NCBI GenBank assembly: GCA_964569715.1 | Contig: CAZMUD010000016.1 | Span: 1 to 21,055, forward strand | Direction of reading: 5' to 3' | DNA length: 21,055 nt | DNA from: CAZMUD01 sp964569715 | GTDB taxonomy: Bacteria > Chloroflexota > Dehalococcoidia > Dehalococcoidales > UBA2162 | Shown here: piece by piece, positions 12,233 through 20,171 of the stretch | How positions within the stretch are numbered: the stretch's first letter is position 1 | Layout: the number at the start of each line of letters is the position of its first letter | Position numbers and translations under genes: made by a program | Notes under the pieces: generated by a model | What the model was told of the DNA's origin: nothing | The model's database searches: none | What the model saw: the letters and a program-made list of their open reading frames with translations, nothing else

Positions 12233-13453
12233 ATGAAGGTCGCCTTGGACACTTTAGGCTGTAAGCTGAACCAAGCCGAGACAGAGTTTTTAGCCAGACA
12301 ATTCGCTGAGGCGGGGCACAGGCTGGTATCGCTGGTAGATGAGGCCGATGTCTATATACTGAACACCTGCACGGTTACTCATATTGCCGATGCCAAATCT
12401 CGCCACTTGCTCAGGCTGGCTCATCGCCGAAACCCTGACGCGCTGGTGGTAGCGGCTGGGTGCTATGCTCAGCGGGTGCCCCAGGAGCTGGCTCAGATTG
12501 AGGGGGTTGGTCTGGTCGTGGGCAATGATGAAAAACCGCATTTGCTGCGGCTACTGCAAGAATCTGGTTGCCCGAGCAGCCCAGCCTCCGCCCGGGGAGG
12601 CTTGGCTACCAATTATAAGCCTGTATTCAGGACTCGTGCCTTCATCAAGGTTCAGGATGGCTGTAATAACCCTTGCTCCTACTGTATTGTGCCCCTGGTG
12701 CGGGGGTGGGAGAAAAGCCTGCCTGTTGGTCGGGTTGTTGCTGAGGTCGGGCACCTGGTGTCTGATGGCGTCAAGGAAGCGGTATTAACCGGAACCAATA
12801 TTGGCTCGTATAATTATAACGGCGTCAATCTAAAGGGTTTGCTTGAACGTATCCTGGCTGAGACCGATGTAACTAGATTAAGGCTATCCTCCCTCCAGCC
12901 CCGGGAAATCTCCCCTGAACTTATCGGGCTGTGGCATAACAAGAGGCTGTGTCCCCATTTTCACCTGTCTCTGCAGAGCGGCAGTGACGGGGTGCTCAGT
13001 CGGATGAAGCGGCGCTACTGCATGAGTGAGTTTCAGGGCGCAGTATCTTTAATTCGGGCGCTGGTGCCCGATGTAGCTATCACCACCGATATTATTGTTG
13101 GCTTCCCCGGGGAAACTGAGGAGGAGTTTGAAGAAAGCTACGAGCTTTGTCGGCAGTTACAATTTGCCAGGATTCATGTGTTTACCTACTCGCCACGCCA
13201 GGGGACTCAGGCGGCCCAGATGTCCCAGCCGGTGGGGGACAAAATTAAAAAGCAGCGCAGCCAGAAAATGCTGGCTTTGGCTGGAGAGAGTGCACAAAAC
13301 TTCAGGCAGCAATTTTTAGGCAAGGTTATGCCAGTATTATGGGAGAAGCAGTCTAACGGGCTCTGGTCTGGTCTTACCGACAACTATATTAAGGTGTATG
13401 CTAGAAGTGATGAGAATTTAACCAATAAGCTGCTGCCGGTAGAGGTGGCATAA
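12233..13453 (+). CDS. mtaB: tRNA N6-threonylcarbamoyladenosine (t6A37) methylthiotransferase MtaB
   Basis: Radical-SAM methylthiotransferase converting t6A to ms2t6A at tRNA position 37. 406 aa from the ATG at 12233. The N-terminal UPF0004 domain supplies cluster ligands Cys10 (TLGCKLNQAE), Cys46 (NTCTVTHIADAKSR) and Cys77 (GCYAQ). The radical-SAM CxxxCxxC is C144-C148-C151 in QDGCNNPCSYCIVP, and the C-terminal end is TRAM-like. TLGCKLNQAE and the NTCTVTHIADAKSR block place it in the MtaB rather than the MiaB or RimO clade. The frame is open upstream to 12107, but those 42 codons translate the repeat element, so they are excluded. GAGGG about 10 nt upstream serves as ribosome site. The acyl-CoA synthetase gene follows after 25 nt. 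Confidence 0.92.
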   Translation: MKVALDTLGCKLNQAETEFLARQFAEAGHRLVSLVDEADVYILNTCTVTHIADAKSRHLLRLAHRRNPDALVVAAGCYAQRVPQELAQIEGVGLVVGNDEKPHLLRLLQESGCPSSPASARGGLATNYKPVFRTRAFIKVQDGCNNPCSYCIVPLVRGWEKSLPVGRVVAEVGHLVSDGVKEAVLTGTNIGSYNYNGVNLKGLLERILAETDVTRLRLSSLQPREISPELIGLWHNKRLCPHFHLSLQSGSDGVLSRMKRRYCMSEFQGAVSLIRALVPDVAITTDIIVGFPGETEEEFEESYELCRQLQFARIHVFTYSPRQGTQAAQMSQPVGDKIKKQRSQKMLALAGESAQNFRQQFLGKVMPVLWEKQSNGLWSGLTDNYIKVYARSDENLTNKLLPVEVA

Positions 13454-13478
13454 TTCAGGCAGTGTGATAGGAGGCTGT

Positions 13479-14882
13479 ATGAGTAAGGGTGAGCGTCATT
13501 TTTTGGATTTATTTTTTTATCCGAAAAGCGTAGCTGTGGTCGGTGCCTCCAGAAATCCGGACACGCCTAACTTTTACCTGGTACCAAACCTGGTAAAGCT
13601 AAAATTCCCGGGAAAAATATATCCGGTAAATCCCAATGCTGAAGAGATTATGGGATTAAAAGCATACCCTGATTTGAAGAGTATTGAAGGGGATATAGAC
13701 CTGGTTGTAATCTCTGTTCCAGCCAGTAAAACGCTAGATATTGTCAGGGATTGTGTTGCCAAGGGGGTAAAGGGTGTTACCCTAATCCCGGGGGGTTTTT
13801 CTGAGGCCGGCGAGAGTGGGAGAGGGCTACAGGATGAAATATCGAGCCTGTTAAGGGAGAATGGAATCAGGGCAATTGGGCCGAACGCACTCAGCCCCAT
13901 CAACACCCGAAACAACTTTATCATTGGTTTTGGTCCTACTGAGAAGCTGCCCCGGGGGTGGCTTTCCTTTATCTTTCAGTCGGGGTTATATCAGCCCAGG
14001 CTTAACTGGCTTCTCTCAGACTTTAATCTGTATCTGAGTAAGCTTATTGACCTGGGTAACAAGATTGATGTTAATGAGGTTGACGCTCTGGAGTATCTGG
14101 CGCAAGACCCTGAGACAAGGGTCATTGCCATACACATGGAGAGTATTGCTGGTGACGCCAGAAAATTCATGCAGCTTTTGAAAGATACTACCAGGGAAAA
14201 GCCGGTGATTGTTCTCAAGACAGGTCGAACCGCCGCCGGAGCCAAAGCAGCATCCTCGCACACTGGTGCCATAATTAAGTCAAGTGATGCCATCGTCGAT
14301 GCCGCCTTAAAGCAATCAGGAGCGATTCGGGCGCAGGGTCTGGATGAGTTTTTTGACCTGGCGAAGATTTTTGAGTATTTGCCCCCTCTGCAGAAAAATA
14401 GAGTTGCCGTAGCCACTTTTCCTGGCGGAGAGGGGGTAATCGCCGCCGACCTCTGCCAGTTTAATGGCTTTACCCTGGCCGAGTTGAGTCCAGAGACGCA
14501 TGGCAAACTCCGCTCCGTTTTTCCCACCTGGGATATTCCGGTAAATCCATTTGATATGGGGGTCAGTGCCCAGTTTTATGATGCGGCTGACGTCTATGGT
14601 GTTCTTCTGGATGCTCTGGCAGATGACCCGAATGTTGATTGCCTGGCGATACAAACGGGTGGATTTTTCCTGGCAGCTTCGGGGCGGCTCGCCAAAATGT
14701 TTTCTGATGTGGTTAAAAAGGGTAAACCTGTTGTAACCTGGGCGGTTGACCCTGTCCAGGGAAGGGAGATGACCCAGCAACTGGAGTCAAAGCGAATACC
14801 GGTATATCCATCAGCGGAACGAGCCATCAAAGCACTATCCGCCCTCTATCGCTACTACAGTAGGCAAGAGATTATAGGCTAA
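13479..14882 (+). CDS. acyl-CoA synthetase (NDP-forming) alpha-subunit-like protein, CoA-binding and ligase domains only
   Basis: Related to ADP-forming acetyl-CoA synthetases, which interconvert acyl-CoA + ADP + Pi and acid + CoA + ATP. 467 aa from the ATG at 13479, which has AGGAGG 6 nt upstream (an in-frame GTG at 13464 lies before the ribosome site and is rejected). A CoA-binding Rossmann domain (about 8-130: SVAVVGASRNP, KIYPVNPNAEEIMGLKAYPDL, LVVISVPA) is followed by two succinyl-CoA-ligase-like domains. The presumed phospho-histidine is His261 in ASSHTGA. Two oddities: the GPNCxG motif reads GPNALS (134-139, Cys to Ala), and the ATP-grasp beta domain is absent, so a partner must be encoded elsewhere or the function has changed. 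It is probably co-transcribed with mtaB and ends 22 nt from the convergent GNAT gene. Confidence 0.85.
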   Translation: MSKGERHFLDLFFYPKSVAVVGASRNPDTPNFYLVPNLVKLKFPGKIYPVNPNAEEIMGLKAYPDLKSIEGDIDLVVISVPASKTLDIVRDCVAKGVKGVTLIPGGFSEAGESGRGLQDEISSLLRENGIRAIGPNALSPINTRNNFIIGFGPTEKLPRGWLSFIFQSGLYQPRLNWLLSDFNLYLSKLIDLGNKIDVNEVDALEYLAQDPETRVIAIHMESIAGDARKFMQLLKDTTREKPVIVLKTGRTAAGAKAASSHTGAIIKSSDAIVDAALKQSGAIRAQGLDEFFDLAKIFEYLPPLQKNRVAVATFPGGEGVIAADLCQFNGFTLAELSPETHGKLRSVFPTWDIPVNPFDMGVSAQFYDAADVYGVLLDALADDPNVDCLAIQTGGFFLAASGRLAKMFSDVVKKGKPVVTWAVDPVQGREMTQQLESKRIPVYPSAERAIKALSALYRYYSRQEIIG

Positions 14883-14904
14883 CGGCCTCTCACTCTGAAA
14901 GAAA

Positions 14905-15396
14905 CTATTCTTCTCTATTCGCTCTCTCTGTCCCCAGCACCACCGAGGTCTCAATCTGGCGCTGGGGGATGTCCCAGTAGGTTCTGAGTAGCTCGTCCTT
15001 ATCGGGCAGGAGAATAAAGCTGTGTTTCTGGTAGAAGCGAATTGCCCGGTAAGCGTCAGCCCATGTCCCCACCAGCAGGCGAGGAGTAGTAACCAGAGCC
15101 TTGAGGTGGTTTAAGAGTTCACTGCCTATCCCCTGTTTCTGCCACCGGGGTAATACATAGGCATGGCGGATAAGAGTAACATCCTTAATCGGTTCAAGCC
15201 CGGTTATCCCGACAAGCTCTCCGTTTGCTTCCCAGCCGGAGAAGGTCATGCGCTTCATTTCCCGCTCAAGTTCATCCATACTCATATAGGGTTGATGATA
15301 GCAGTCAGCCGGTATGACGCCTTCATAGGCTTTGGCTGCTTCATTGATGATAAAACATATCCTCTTGCTGTCACCTGGTTGGCACTCACGAATCAT
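14905..15396 (-). CDS. GNAT-family N-acetyltransferase
   Basis: Predicted acetyl-CoA-dependent acyltransferase of unknown substrate. 163 aa, normal for a single GNAT domain. It begins MIRECQPGDSKRICFIINEAA (an N-terminal strand and helix 1). The acetyl-CoA pyrophosphate-binding motif A is VLPRWQKQGIGSELLNHL (QKQGIG, about residues 86-103), followed by ADAYRAIRFYQKHSF, the usual motif B with the A..FY.K.GF pattern. The ATG at 15396 has AAGGGTG about 9 nt upstream and an extended -10 promoter at 15424-15432. It is transcribed divergently from the PEP carboxykinase homologue and converges on the acyl-CoA synthetase gene; neither neighbour reveals its substrate. Confidence 0.88.
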   Translation of the reverse strand: MIRECQPGDSKRICFIINEAAKAYEGVIPADCYHQPYMSMDELEREMKRMTFSGWEANGELVGITGLEPIKDVTLIRHAYVLPRWQKQGIGSELLNHLKALVTTPRLLVGTWADAYRAIRFYQKHSFILLPDKDELLRTYWDIPQRQIETSVVLGTERANREE

Positions 15397-15423
15397 AGGC
15401 TTGTCACCCTTTCCTGTCCCTGA

Positions 15424-15432
15424 ATTATATCA
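15424..15432 (-). promoter_or_regulatory. extended -10 promoter of the GNAT gene
   Basis: Minus strand TGA-TATAAT (15432-15424), a TGn extended -10 with consensus hexamer, about 28 nt before the ATG. No good -35 box is visible, as expected for this class. Confidence 0.55.
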
Positions 15433-15448
15433 CTTTACTGAGAAATGA

Positions 15449-15457
15449 TGTTATAAT
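15449..15457 (+). promoter_or_regulatory. extended -10 promoter of the PEP carboxykinase homologue
   Basis: Plus strand TGT-TATAAT (15449-15457), with transcription expected near 15464 and a leader of about 29 nt that includes the AGAGGTGG ribosome site. It lies 16 nt from the opposing GNAT promoter, so the two may compete or be co-regulated. Confidence 0.58.
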
Positions 15458-15492
15458 TGGTTAATTGATTTACTAACTTGTCAGAGGTGGTT

Positions 15493-16992
15493 ATGCAGGA
15501 TATTTTTGACAAAGAATTTAAACCGAAAAGGATAATTGATAATCCCTCTGAGGAGAAACTGAGAGAGTGGGCACTGGAACAGGGAGGAGTAATAACCGAG
15601 TTTGGCAATCTTTCGGTAGTTACCAAGGTGCGGAATAGAATTGCCAAATTTACCGAGGTGGTGATGGAGGAGCTTGACCCGGAAGATGAGCAGCTTGTCC
15701 ACAAAGTTATGGAATACTTGAGGGACAAGGAAATGATTATGCTCGATAGGGTGATGTGCCAGACACCGGGCTACAAAAGAAACTGCCGTGTGTATTTTAC
15801 TGCTGAGTATCCCCGGATACCGCTAATGTGGGGTAATACCCTGTTTCCTTCCGAGGGAGGCGAGCCTGACTTCACCACGATTACTGTTGCCGAATGGCCG
15901 GAAAAGAAGGTTCTTGTTTTTCCCGATTCAGGTCTAACCCTCATTTTGGGAAGTGACTACAAGGGTGAGAACAAGAAGGCGATGCTTCGCCAGGTGATGT
16001 ATTGGGCTAAGAAGGAAGGAAATCTCGGACTTCACGCCGCTAGTAAGATTATACGAGTATTCCGAGACGGAAAACTGAGGGATTTTGGCTTTCTCCTCTT
16101 TGGTCTCAGTGGCACCGGGAAGACAACACTCTCCTGCCATTCCCACTGGCTATGTCCGCCGGAGAGGGTGGTGATTCGCCAGGACGATGTGGTGATACTG
16201 AGGTCTGATGGTAGCGCTATCGGCACTGAGGAGTCCTTCTATCTCAAGACAGACGGGCTGGAACCCAGCGCACAGCCTCTTCTGTATGCGGCAGCGATAA
16301 GCCCTCGGGCTATACTGGAAAATGTCTGGGTGGAGCCAGAAACAGGCAAGGTAGATTTCTTTAATTCTACGTTGACCTCCAATGGCCGGGGAATGGTCAA
16401 GAGGAGGGACATCGCTTTTACCGACAGTGAGATTGACCTGGAGAAAGTCGATTATATGGTATTCATTACCCGGCACTATGATATTATGCCGCCGGTAGTG
16501 CGTCTTACCTCGGAATGGGCGGCGGCTGCCTTTATGCTGGGTGAGTCAATTGAGACCTCAGCCGGTGACCCTGCCCAGGCGGGTAAAGCGCTGAGGGTGG
16601 TTGGCACCAATCCCTTTATTGTTGGAGAGGAGGAAGAAGAAGGCAATATCCTTCTTAGCCTCCTGAGAAATAACCCTGGTATCGAGTGTTTTATTCTAAA
16701 CACTGGAAAAGTGGGTGGGGCAGATAGAGGGCAGAAGATAACCCATAAGGACTCATTAAAGATACTGGAAATGATAGCCCGTGATAAGATTGCGTGGAAG
16801 AAGGATGAGTTCTGGGGCTATGAGGTGCCCGTCAACATCCCTGGCGTAGACCTGGAGCGATTTGACTTGAGCAATTTCTACACCGAAGAGCAGATACAGG
16901 AGATATCGGAAGACTTAAAGCGGGAGAGGCTGGAATGGCTTTCCCGGTTTCAGCGGCTGGACGGTGATATTATTAATACTATCAGGCCATAA
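15493..16992 (+). CDS. phosphoenolpyruvate carboxykinase (ATP) family protein, divergent
   Basis: ATP-type PEPCKs interconvert oxaloacetate + ATP and PEP + CO2 + ADP, linking the TCA pool to gluconeogenesis or anaplerosis. 499 aa from the ATG at 15493 (AGAGGTGG upstream; a TTG at 15478 precedes the ribosome site). Core kinase features are in order: YKGENKK (156-162, the YxGExKK metal/substrate lysines), GLHAASK (179-185, the Mn-binding His), P-loop GLSGTGKTT (204-212), kinase-2 RQDD (229-232), and FILNTGKVGG matching the family's W/FLVNTGxxGG. Divergence: the expected N-terminal RSPKDK-like arginine element and the GDDEHGW continuation are not recognisable, and the oxaloacetate-binding side looks altered. 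PEPCK-type fold is confident; the exact reaction is less so. Confidence 0.82.
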   Translation: MQDIFDKEFKPKRIIDNPSEEKLREWALEQGGVITEFGNLSVVTKVRNRIAKFTEVVMEELDPEDEQLVHKVMEYLRDKEMIMLDRVMCQTPGYKRNCRVYFTAEYPRIPLMWGNTLFPSEGGEPDFTTITVAEWPEKKVLVFPDSGLTLILGSDYKGENKKAMLRQVMYWAKKEGNLGLHAASKIIRVFRDGKLRDFGFLLFGLSGTGKTTLSCHSHWLCPPERVVIRQDDVVILRSDGSAIGTEESFYLKTDGLEPSAQPLLYAAAISPRAILENVWVEPETGKVDFFNSTLTSNGRGMVKRRDIAFTDSEIDLEKVDYMVFITRHYDIMPPVVRLTSEWAAAAFMLGESIETSAGDPAQAGKALRVVGTNPFIVGEEEEEGNILLSLLRNNPGIECFILNTGKVGGADRGQKITHKDSLKILEMIARDKIAWKKDEFWGYEVPVNIPGVDLERFDLSNFYTEEQIQEISEDLKRERLEWLSRFQRLDGDIINTIRP

Positions 16993-16995
16993 CTT

Positions 16996-17017
16996 TGGCA
17001 CGCCTAGAGGGATTTGA
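16996..17017 (+). repeat. att-like copy of the tRNA-Arg 3' end (left end of putative island)
   Basis: 22 nt matching the tRNA-Arg 3' end at 20969-20990 in the same orientation at 20 of 22 positions (differences at copy positions 5 and 20). On the minus strand it spans CCA, discriminator, acceptor 3' strand, T-stem 3' strand and part of the T loop. Similarity stops abruptly on both sides, so this is not a decayed full tRNA. Confidence 0.75.
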
Positions 17018-17075
17018 CAGAGGAGAATCAGCTAATTAGATTATATACTAACTGTAAGAAGGGAGGCTGACTAAT

Positions 17076-17507
17076 ATGGGGAGTGGCGGAACTCATAAGC
17101 TTCAGCTAAAAACGGTTGACCAAATTAGCATCGCGGTAAAGGACATTGATAAGGTTATTGAGACATGGTCATCGATGTTCGGCATTAGCCCCTGGACTTT
17201 CAGGGATATTGGCGGCACTGATGCCAAGGGGCGCTCCTGGAAAGCAAGGCTAGCCTTTGCCTACCTGGGCCCGCTACAGATTGAGCTTGTACAGCCTGTG
17301 GAGGGTCGGATATTTCAGTCCCGCTTCCTTGATACCTTCGGGGAAGGTTTGCATCACCTCGGCTTTTATGTGGATGATGTAGAGGAGGAGACTTCTAACC
17401 TCTTGGCACAAGGGGCCAAGCTTATCATCAAAGACCCGGGTCATTTTGCCTATGTAGAGAGTGGTGGCCCCGGCGGTGTCATCTTTGAACTTATGAAAAA
17501 GCGCTAG
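17076..17507 (+). CDS. VOC-family protein, methylmalonyl-CoA epimerase-like
   Basis: Vicinal-oxygen-chelate fold enzyme resembling methylmalonyl-CoA epimerase (glyoxalase/bleomycin resistance superfamily). 143 aa with the two paired beta-alpha-beta-beta-beta modules: VDQISIAVKDIDKVIETW (14-31), RLAFAYLGPLQIELVQPVEG (58-77), GLHHLGFYVDDVEE (91-104) and GGPGGVIFELM (130-140). Expected metal ligands are Glu70, His93/His94 and Glu138, but the first ligand, normally His in the DHIxIAV motif, is Gln16. The enzyme may bind metal differently or have another substrate. GGGAGG precedes the ATG at 17076. It is the first gene of the block between the att-like repeats, followed by the AbfD/HpaB-like gene, suggesting a role on a CoA thioester or hydroxylated acid in the same pathway. 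Confidence 0.82.
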   Translation: MGSGGTHKLQLKTVDQISIAVKDIDKVIETWSSMFGISPWTFRDIGGTDAKGRSWKARLAFAYLGPLQIELVQPVEGRIFQSRFLDTFGEGLHHLGFYVDDVEEETSNLLAQGAKLIIKDPGHFAYVESGGPGGVIFELMKKR

Positions 17508-17611
17508 CCGGGAAAAATTTGGATAAATAAAAGAAAGGGGGCTTTGCTATGTAGAAATTGCGGACTAGGTAAGCTAATCGAAACAATACATGTAAGAGTA
17601 AGGAGGTTATT

Positions 17612-19144
17612 ATGATTAGAACGGTAGAGCAGTACCTGGAGAGCTTGAGGGATGGTAGGGTGATTTACAACTTGGGAGAAAGGGTGAAGGATGTAACAAG
17701 TCACCCTGTTCTGAGGAGAGTTGTTGCGGGTGGCGCTGCAGAATATGCTCTTGTTAATGACCCTGAGCGCCGAGACCTCTTCGTGACCAAGAATGAAGCG
17801 GGAGAAGATATCCACTTCCTGTGGACAACGCCCAAAACTAGTGAAGACCTTATACGAAAGAGGGAGGTTTACATAGAGGGTACTAGAACCGCTGGAATGG
17901 GCCTTCATAGCATGGGGGTTGATGCCTTGGCTTCATCAAGGGTTCTCGCTGAAAGAATGGATAGGAAATTAGGCACGAATTATACTGAGCGTGTTGAGCT
18001 TTATCGCAAGCACTTGCAAGATACAGATATCGGTATCACTGGAGCCCAGACAGATGTTAAGGGAGACCGGAGTCTTCACCCTTCAAAGCAGGTCCAGCAT
18101 AAGGATTACTATGTCAGGGTTGTTGACCGGCAAAAGGATGGCATAGTAGTCAGGGGAGCCAAATATCATATAAGTTCGACGCCGGCTTGTAACGAAGTGA
18201 TTGTTCTGCCGTGTCGGACTCATCAAGAGGCAGACGCGGACTATGCTGTAGTCTTTGCCACCCCGCTAAACGCTAAGGGCATCACCCTTATATCTTCAGA
18301 ACCTACAATAAAGGGGCTAAGCACTGAAGAAACATATTGGGATTATCCTAGTGCTTCAAGGCATGGAATCGGTGACAGTGAGTGCATGATTGTCTTTGAT
18401 GACGTTTTTGTGCCCTGGGAAATGGTGTTTTCATGCGGCGAATGGCAGTTTTCCAGAGATATCGCCTACCTCTTTGGCACTTATCATCGCCTTTTTGCTT
18501 GTTCTCGTATGGTGCCAATGCTTGAAGAGCTTACTGGTACAGCAGCACTGATGGCCGAATATAATGGCCTGGAGAGATATGCTCATATTCGCGACAAATT
18601 ATCATGGCTGGTACAGCTTACCGAGGCCGTCAAAGCCCTAAGTCTGGCCGCCTGCATGTTCCCTGATAAAGAAGCTGAGGCAGATTTAGTCGTTCCCAAC
18701 ATGATGTTCACAAATATAGCCAAGTACATGTATGCTGATAACTTCCACCAGGCTACAAAGATAGTGCAAGACATCTGCGGGGGAATTGCGGCCGATCCTA
18801 CTACATATAGAGATTGGAATAACCCTGAAGAACGTCCCCTTTTAGAGAAATATCTCGGAGGCAAAGCTGGGATACCAACTGAATACCGGCTTCGTGCTAT
18901 AAGGCTAGCCAGGGATATCACGGGTTGGCAGCATGGTAGCCATACCATCCATGCTGAGGGGTCTCTAGCAGCACAACAGATGATGTTTTATTATGATGCT
19001 GATTGGGAAATGTATAAAGCGGCGGCTAAAAGAGCTACCGGGATTCCAGGATGGGAAAAAGAGCCCCACTTCGGTTCCTTGAAAGATTACGTGTCTCTTG
19101 TCCAATCAAAAATGCCACCCGTTGACACCTCGTATAACCTGTAG
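17612..19144 (+). CDS. 4-hydroxyphenylacetate 3-hydroxylase (HpaB) / 4-hydroxybutyryl-CoA dehydratase (AbfD) family protein lacking the Fe-S ligands
   Basis: FAD-binding acyl-CoA-dehydrogenase-fold protein, 510 aa. It is collinear with AbfD over its length: MIRTVEQYLESLRDG, the TDVKGDRSLHPSKQ block (147-160), the VVDRQKDGIVVRGAKYHISST block (170-190), ECMIVFDDVFVPWE (257-270), YHRLFACSRM (291-300) and AALMAEYNG (311-319). By alignment to Clostridium aminobutyricum AbfD recalled from memory, cluster ligands Cys99 and Cys103 become Met96 and Ser100, Cys299 becomes Arg299, and only His292 is kept (a Cys sits at 297). Radical dehydratase activity is therefore doubtful; a flavin-only oxygenase, dehydrogenase or isomerase role is more likely. 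The ATG at 17612 has GGAGG 5 nt upstream. It is flanked by VOC and SDR genes. Confidence 0.85.
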   Translation: MIRTVEQYLESLRDGRVIYNLGERVKDVTSHPVLRRVVAGGAAEYALVNDPERRDLFVTKNEAGEDIHFLWTTPKTSEDLIRKREVYIEGTRTAGMGLHSMGVDALASSRVLAERMDRKLGTNYTERVELYRKHLQDTDIGITGAQTDVKGDRSLHPSKQVQHKDYYVRVVDRQKDGIVVRGAKYHISSTPACNEVIVLPCRTHQEADADYAVVFATPLNAKGITLISSEPTIKGLSTEETYWDYPSASRHGIGDSECMIVFDDVFVPWEMVFSCGEWQFSRDIAYLFGTYHRLFACSRMVPMLEELTGTAALMAEYNGLERYAHIRDKLSWLVQLTEAVKALSLAACMFPDKEAEADLVVPNMMFTNIAKYMYADNFHQATKIVQDICGGIAADPTTYRDWNNPEERPLLEKYLGGKAGIPTEYRLRAIRLARDITGWQHGSHTIHAEGSLAAQQMMFYYDADWEMYKAAAKRATGIPGWEKEPHFGSLKDYVSLVQSKMPPVDTSYNL

Positions 19145-19335
19145 CCTTTTCTGGGAGTGGTTCTAGAGCAGGGGTTAGACTGGTTTGTTCAGATAGGTAG
19201 GTGACACTGTAAGAAGAGGGAGAAGCACTTAAAGACCTACCGAGGTGTCCGCTGGCAATTATGACCTGGAGACAAAGAAGAATATCGCCTGATTGAGGTG
19301 CAAAAAGGCAATATTAAGTCAATAGGGGGTTACCA

Positions 19336-20139
19336 ATGTTAGAAAAACTGACTCTGGATGGTAAGGTGGCCGTGGTTACTGGGGGTGGTGGGGGGTTGGG
19401 TACCGCTATATCACTGGCTCTAGCCGAAGCAGGGGCCGATATCATTGTCACCGATTTCCGGCCCAAGGATGGTGAGAGTGCGGCGGCTGAGGTTGTCGGT
19501 CTGGGACGAAGAGCGGTGTTTATCGCCACCGATGTCACTAAGTCCGAGGAGGTCAACGGCATGATGGCCAGGGCTATTTCCCAGTGGGGTAAGGTTGACA
19601 TATTGGTTAATTGTGCCGGTATCGTCAGGGAGGAAACAGGTGATAGAGCGGGGAAGCCATTTTGGGAGATAACCGACCAGGAGTGGCATCTGGGGATAGA
19701 TACTAATCTTACCGGTGCCTTCTTCTGCTCCCGGGCTGTTGCCAAGCACATGGTGGAGAGGAGAGGGGGAAGGATAATCAATATTGCCTCTGGCTTCGGG
19801 CTGAGGGGACTGCGGGGTGGTTTTATGTACTGCACGGCCAAGGCAGGGGTAATTCTGCTTACCATGTCCCTGGCCTTAAGTCTAGGCCGTGAGGGCATCA
19901 GGATAAATGCTATTGCCCCCGGTCTTTTTCGTACCTGGCAGTCTAAGGAGATGTATGATACCAGAGACCCCTTTATCCCGGTAGGGCGTGTTGGTTACCC
20001 ACGGGAGATAGGAGCGTTAGCAGTTTACCTCGCCTCTGATGCCTCAGATTATGTAACCGGAGAGGTATTTGCTATTGATGGCGGCACATTAGCCGGTGGC
20101 TCTGCTCCAACTGGCTATGCCCCCGTCATCCCAATTTAA
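19336..20139 (+). CDS. short-chain dehydrogenase/reductase (classical SDR)
   Basis: NAD(P)-dependent oxidoreductase of the classical SDR type, probably acting on a hydroxy- or oxo-acyl intermediate. 267 aa. Cofactor motif TGGGGGLG (15-22, TGxxxGxG), Asp40 at the end of beta-2 favouring NAD(H), NCAG (92-95, NNAG motif), Asn124, and the catalytic Ser152 and Tyr165-x3-Lys169 (YCTAK), all intact. The C-terminus has PREIGALAVYLASDASDYVTGEVFAIDGG. GGGGG lies 7 nt before the ATG at 19336. A 191-nt gap without a gene separates it from the AbfD-like gene, and its paralogue follows after 32 nt. Substrate cannot be told from sequence; 3-oxoacyl-ACP/CoA reductase-like is the nearest label. Confidence 0.9.
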   Translation: MLEKLTLDGKVAVVTGGGGGLGTAISLALAEAGADIIVTDFRPKDGESAAAEVVGLGRRAVFIATDVTKSEEVNGMMARAISQWGKVDILVNCAGIVREETGDRAGKPFWEITDQEWHLGIDTNLTGAFFCSRAVAKHMVERRGGRIINIASGFGLRGLRGGFMYCTAKAGVILLTMSLALSLGREGIRINAIAPGLFRTWQSKEMYDTRDPFIPVGRVGYPREIGALAVYLASDASDYVTGEVFAIDGGTLAGGSAPTGYAPVIPI

Positions 20140-20171
20140 AGAAAAAAAACAGGACAGAGAGGGAGGATAAC

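Noticed and set aside
13991..14527. Long minus-strand frame of 178 codons inside the acyl-CoA synthetase gene
   Set aside because: Shadow frame; the plus strand has full family motifs and no ribosome site supports the antisense frame.
17612..19144. Straight naming as 4-hydroxybutyryl-CoA dehydratase
   Set aside because: Three of the four cluster ligands are replaced, so the specific enzyme name is not supported by the sequence.
19194..19242. Stem GGTAGGT/ACCTACC in the gap before the first SDR as a riboswitch
   Set aside because: Only 7 bp with a loop of about 32 nt and no recognisable riboswitch core; weak by itself.
19314..19898. Minus-strand frame of 194 codons opposite the first SDR
   Set aside because: Shadow of the SDR coding strand, with Pro/Ser-rich composition typical of antisense translation.
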